From the IMG/VR virus record IMGVR_UViG_3300045120_000279, positions 1 to 59,289 of that record: DNA of 59,289 nt. The stretch is one strand, 5' to 3'. The notes beneath the pieces are model-generated. The model did not search any database and was not told where the DNA came from. It saw only the letters and a program-made list of their open reading frames with translations. Position numbers and translations under genes: made by a program. Positions 56,172 through 59,289 of the stretch are shown one piece after another. Source of the stretch: a virus. The stretch's first letter is position 1. Each line of letters opens with the position of its first letter.

Positions 56172-56197
56172 TCCTACCTCGGAATTCCGAGGTAGGA
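56172..56197. repeat. Dispersed palindrome, 26-bp copy between convergent stops
   Basis: Arms TCCTACCTCGG and CCGAGGTAGGA around AATT. It begins one base after the lipoprotein stop and ends one base before the terminase stop on the other strand, so it fills the whole gap and could terminate both transcripts. Confidence 0.95.
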
Positions 56198-56198
56198 A

Positions 56199-58157
56199 TC
56201 AGGCCTGGTAGTTTAACAGCCCGGAGACCGCAAGTTTCCGGGCTCTTTCTTTGATGTCCTTGCGCCAGTCCGGGCCGTTGGGCTTGGACTTGGGCGCCAG
56301 GGTGGATAGCCGGGTGATGACGAACCCACGGATGCGCGCGCCCGCCATCCCGATAGCAATAGCGTCTGCCAGGTCAGGGCTGCGGCCGGTCTTGATCTTC
56401 ATGTCCTCCTTGGACTCCACCTCAATCCGGTTGCCGGAAATCAACTTCCACTCGCGCTGGCTGAACTCGGTGCACGCCTCCTCGGTCATGCCACGGAACT
56501 GGCCGGCTTCAATGGCCATGCGGACGCTGAACCACATCTCGGTGATCAGCTTGGAGTAGTAGTCCCGGCAGCTCTTCTGAATCTCGGCCGACACCATGGA
56601 CTCGGAGGGCTTGCCACCGCAGTCGATGGAGTTGGTGCGCACGTCCCACAGCCGGGCGAACGCCTGCACCAGGGAGGTGCGCATGCCGGCGTCGTAGAAG
56701 AAATTCTCGGCCATGATGTTCCGGTTGGCGCACTGCTTCATCACGAACTTGGCGATCTGGTCTTCGGGAGGCTCGGCGTTGATGTCCGAGAGCAGCGGGA
56801 TGGTCACCAGGTCGATCAGGGCGATGATGTTCCGGCCCTTGGACATTTGGGGGTTGTGGGAGATCATGGTCGTGGTAAGCACGTCCTCGTTCATGGGCTC
56901 GATCTCAGCGCCCCATTGCAGCTCACCAAACACACAGCGGTCGCCACCCACTCCACGGTAGGCGGCGTCCAGGAAGCCAATGCTCGTGCGCCGGCTGTCC
57001 CGAAAGTTTGGCTCCTCGAACGCGCCATGCTTGAGACAGGACTGACGGGTGATGACGCGGCGGCTGCCCTGACCTCGGGGCATCTTCGCCTCGTTCATCA
57101 TGGTGTAGTGCCAGTCGTCCTTGCCCCAGATGGCGGCGTCGTCCTCCATCTGCTGGCGTGTGATCAGGAACGGGAACGGAGGGGACTCACCAAGTCCCAC
57201 CTTCATGTTGGGGGAGTCTGATCCTGGCAGCTGGATGCAGATGCCCCGTGGGAACTTGGTGGCCCAAGTCTTGGTGCCCGGCTCCTGGTCGGCACCACCT
57301 TCCCAGCCGCCCAACTCCTGGGATGGCTCGCACAGAAAACCGTGGGCGTTGGTTGTCTCATTCGGATTTCCGAGGCCGACGAGCTTGAAGTCTTGACACT
57401 TACTGAGGTTGGATGCTGAATCAAGAAAAGCGCGGGGCATCAGATTGCACTCGTCGGCGAGTAAACGGACACGCTTATTATGGATACCAATCAAGGGACC
57501 GAGGCCGACGAACTGGCTGCCTTTCTTGCACGCGACAGCAATGATCCCATTCTTGAAGTCGCGCCCGTCGCCCGCTTCCTCTTTGGGGTTGAGGGTCAGC
57601 ATCTGCTTACCTTCAATGAGAAAACCGGGCAGCCAATTATTGTCCTGCTTGGCCGCACGGTGATACTTTTTGATCATTCCCCAGATGCGCAGCTCAAGAC
57701 TCTTCAGGTCAGTGGAGCTGACCAGGACGGTGGTGCAATCACTGTGGGCATACCAGTCGGTCAGGACGTTCCCGCCGAAGCTGTCGGACTTTCCTGATCC
57801 GGCGCAGCCCATGGCCCCGATGTAGACGTAGTTGAGATAGACCTCCAGGCACTTCTCCGCCCAGTGGTTTTTGAACGGACCCTTCTCCCAGATTTTGGTG
57901 GGCCAGGCGATCTCCTGGAAGCGACGGTAGTGGTAGAACAGCCCATTGCCAGCCTCTTCCCCGTCCTGTTTCTTCCATTTTCCACCGTGCCGGATCATGT
58001 CCAGCTCCATGGCCATGGGGTTCTTCGAGTGCTGCCACCACAGGTTATATTTCTTGAATCGGCCCGATGACTTGATGTAGGTCGGCTTGATGTAGGGAAC
58101 CGCCGGAGTGGGCTCGGGAGTTTGAGGGGCGTCTTCCGGGGTGGGGTCGTCTGTCAT
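56199..58157 (-). CDS. Terminase large subunit
   Basis: 652 residues from the ATG at 58157; a TTG five codons upstream is possible. Walker A-like GCAGSGKSDS at 117-126 and Walker B LLADEC at about 232-237 form the packaging ATPase. The C-terminal part has the RNase H-like nuclease region (FLDAAYRGVGGDRC and later SPDLADAIAIGM). It stands alone on the minus strand between plus-strand structural genes and drives DNA translocation through the portal. Confidence 0.85.
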   Translation of the reverse strand: MTDDPTPEDAPQTPEPTPAVPYIKPTYIKSSGRFKKYNLWWQHSKNPMAMELDMIRHGGKWKKQDGEEAGNGLFYHYRRFQEIAWPTKIWEKGPFKNHWAEKCLEVYLNYVYIGAMGCAGSGKSDSFGGNVLTDWYAHSDCTTVLVSSTDLKSLELRIWGMIKKYHRAAKQDNNWLPGFLIEGKQMLTLNPKEEAGDGRDFKNGIIAVACKKGSQFVGLGPLIGIHNKRVRLLADECNLMPRAFLDSASNLSKCQDFKLVGLGNPNETTNAHGFLCEPSQELGGWEGGADQEPGTKTWATKFPRGICIQLPGSDSPNMKVGLGESPPFPFLITRQQMEDDAAIWGKDDWHYTMMNEAKMPRGQGSRRVITRQSCLKHGAFEEPNFRDSRRTSIGFLDAAYRGVGGDRCVFGELQWGAEIEPMNEDVLTTTMISHNPQMSKGRNIIALIDLVTIPLLSDINAEPPEDQIAKFVMKQCANRNIMAENFFYDAGMRTSLVQAFARLWDVRTNSIDCGGKPSESMVSAEIQKSCRDYYSKLITEMWFSVRMAIEAGQFRGMTEEACTEFSQREWKLISGNRIEVESKEDMKIKTGRSPDLADAIAIGMAGARIRGFVITRLSTLAPKSKPNGPDWRKDIKERARKLAVSGLLNYQA

Positions 58158-58198
58158 TTTTATTGAAACCAAGGTGTTTCAACTCCAATGTAGCGTCA
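58158..58198. promoter_or_regulatory. Divergent promoter/operator of terminase and connector genes
   Basis: A 41-base gap between divergent starts. Contains the inverted repeat TTGAAAC/GTTTCAA (58163-58182) around CAAGGT, a candidate operator. No clear -10 is seen for either direction. Confidence 0.45.
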
Positions 58199-59289
58199 AT
58201 GCCCGAATCGGACATCATCATCACGGATGGCTCGCTGGACTGGAGTGACGGCATTGATTCCCAGGCGGTGACCACCATCCAGTCGGCACGAAATCCAAAC
58301 GGGCTCAAACGCAGCCAACTCGCTTGGCTCGACAACGCCAGCCTGCGGGACGGCGGGATCACCTGCCGCGCGGGCTTCACCCGTATCTGCCGGGTGGCTG
58401 ACCGCTCCAAACTTTTTCAGGGCAAGTTCCTCTACTCCCCGCTCAACGACGCCGACCCCTATCAGATCATGTCCATCAGCGGCCACATCCTGAAGGTGGA
58501 TGTGAACACCGGCGTGGTCACCGACCTGACGCTGCAATTCCACAACACGCCACAGTTCAACCCGGACGGTCTGGACTTCATGGTGGAGTTCTGTCAGGCC
58601 GAGCAGTTCCTGGTCATCCAGGCGGGCGACGGCACGACGCTGCCGTTCATCTGGGATGGAAACTTCCTGCGCCGCAGCAAGGGCATCACCAATCCGGTGG
58701 TGGCTCCTGGAACTCCAGGTGTCAACGAAATCCCATCTGCCGGGGCGATGGACTATTTCATGGGCCGGCTGTGGTATGCGCAGGGTCGCAGCATCTCGGC
58801 CGGCGACATCGTGGGCGGAAACTCTGGAACACTCGCCTACGATTTCACCGACTCGGTGCTCAACGTGACGGAGAACCCACAGGTGCTCGGTGGTGACGGC
58901 TTCAAGATTCCTTCCAACGACGGCAACTTGATCCGGGGCGTGCGTCACTCGGCCAACATCGACGCCGCCCTGGGGCAGGGTCGTCTGTTCGTCGGCACCA
59001 GCCAGGCCATCTACGCGCTGAACGTCCCCGTGACCCGCACGGACTGGATTGCCGCCAACAACAACACGCAGCCCCTGATGACTGTGGTGCAGATCGCCAA
59101 CGGCTGGGTGAGTGGCCGGTCGATCACCACCGTCAATGGTGACCTGTTCTTCCAGTCGCTGGAGCCGGGCATCCGCTCGCTGTTGCAGGCCATTCGCTAC
59201 TTCAATCAGTGGGGCAACATTCAGATCAGCTCCAACGAGCAGCGCATCCTTCAGTTCAAAGACCGCGCGCTCCTCAAGTTTTCCAGCGG
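58199..59289 (+). CDS. Connector/tail protein, N-terminal part (continues at 1)
   Basis: Starts ATG at 58199 and is open to the window end, where it continues in frame at base 1. The N-terminal part has ARNPNGLKRSQLAWLDNASL, GKFLYSPLNDADPYQIM and LKVDVNTGVVTDLTLQF. These are repeated beta-propeller-like strands found in P22 gp10-like or tubular-B-like stabilisation proteins of podoviruses. No membrane segment or signal. It diverges from the terminase gene. Confidence 0.7.
   Translation, partial: MPESDIIITDGSLDWSDGIDSQAVTTIQSARNPNGLKRSQLAWLDNASLRDGGITCRAGFTRICRVADRSKLFQGKFLYSPLNDADPYQIMSISGHILKVDVNTGVVTDLTLQFHNTPQFNPDGLDFMVEFCQAEQFLVIQAGDGTTLPFIWDGNFLRRSKGITNPVVAPGTPGVNEIPSAGAMDYFMGRLWYAQGRSISAGDIVGGNSGTLAYDFTDSVLNVTENPQVLGGDGFKIPSNDGNLIRGVRHSANIDAALGQGRLFVGTSQAIYALNVPVTRTDWIAANNNTQPLMTVVQIANGWVSGRSITTVNGDLFFQSLEPGIRSLLQAIRYFNQWGNIQISSNEQRILQFKDRALLKFSS
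59267..59289. repeat. 23-base terminal overlap identical to bases 1-23
   Basis: The sequence beginning GCGCTCCTCAAGTTTTCC and ending AGCGG occurs at both ends. The coding frame of the interrupted gene is kept across it. This is an assembly overlap of a circular or circularly permuted genome rather than a biological att or cos site. Confidence 0.85.

Noticed and set aside
5272-56197. Palindrome copies as sequencing adapters or EcoRI linkers
   Set aside because: In-gene copies keep long frames intact in proteins whose families are recognisable, flank lengths vary (14-26 bp), and degenerate copies exist. Linker artefacts would not behave so.
5272-56197. Palindrome family as a CRISPR array
   Set aside because: Copies are kilobases apart with genes between them; there are no spacers and no cas genes.

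Overview
This 59,289-base window is a complete tailed-phage genome. The first 23 bases recur as the last 23, and the gene cut by the window edge reads through that join in one frame, so the unique circle or permuted genome is 59,266 bp. The portal, scaffold, major capsid protein, terminase and a T7/P22-like set of connector and ejection proteins, with no tape measure, sheath or long tail-tube genes, point to a podovirus-like virion. The DNA is GC-rich. Small Sec-exported proteins with fibronectin-like text hint at a Verrucomicrobiota-like host, but this is a weak inference. I see no integrase, DNA polymerase, tRNA or CRISPR array.

Layout. (1) 58199 through the join to 14175, plus strand: connector/tail and internal virion proteins, ending with a 2,958-residue polyvalent protein. 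(2) 43034 down to 14172, minus strand: a long run of mostly overlapping genes. From its upstream end it holds an XRE regulator, MazG-like and GroES-like proteins, a sugar C-methyltransferase, a LuxR-type HTH, a block of tail-decoration paralogues (36493-39744), a structured non-coding stretch (36209-36450), about 1 kb with little coding (34323-35383), many small Cys-rich proteins, a ParB-like protein, a ubiquitin-like conjugation cassette (22411-27652), and a recombination/replication block (RecT/Bet, Cas4/RecB-like nuclease, a second ParB-like protein, SF2 helicase, SSB-like, ligase Ia-like fragment, primase-like, RusA-like). (3) 43111 to 56171, plus strand: a glycosyltransferase/methyltransferase cluster, then portal, scaffold, capsid, minor structural proteins and a holin/lipoprotein lysis group. 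(4) 56199-58157, minus strand: the large terminase, alone.

Two things stand out. First, a 22-26 bp perfect palindrome (arms CTACCTCGG and CCGAGGTAG around AATT) or its 14-bp core occurs 12 times around the circle. Spacing is unusually even (2.9-10.2 kb; one degenerate copy fills the largest gap). Half the copies lie in the few intergenic gaps; four in-gene copies are read in the same frame as (L/A)PRNSEV. Second, the phage carries what looks like a full ubiquitin-like pathway (beta-grasp Ubl, E2-like, E1/ThiF, JAB/MPN peptidase) with three accessory proteins, bounded by strong hairpins, in a genome that also has two ParB-like proteins. This is reminiscent of plasmid PRTRC cassettes but differently composed.
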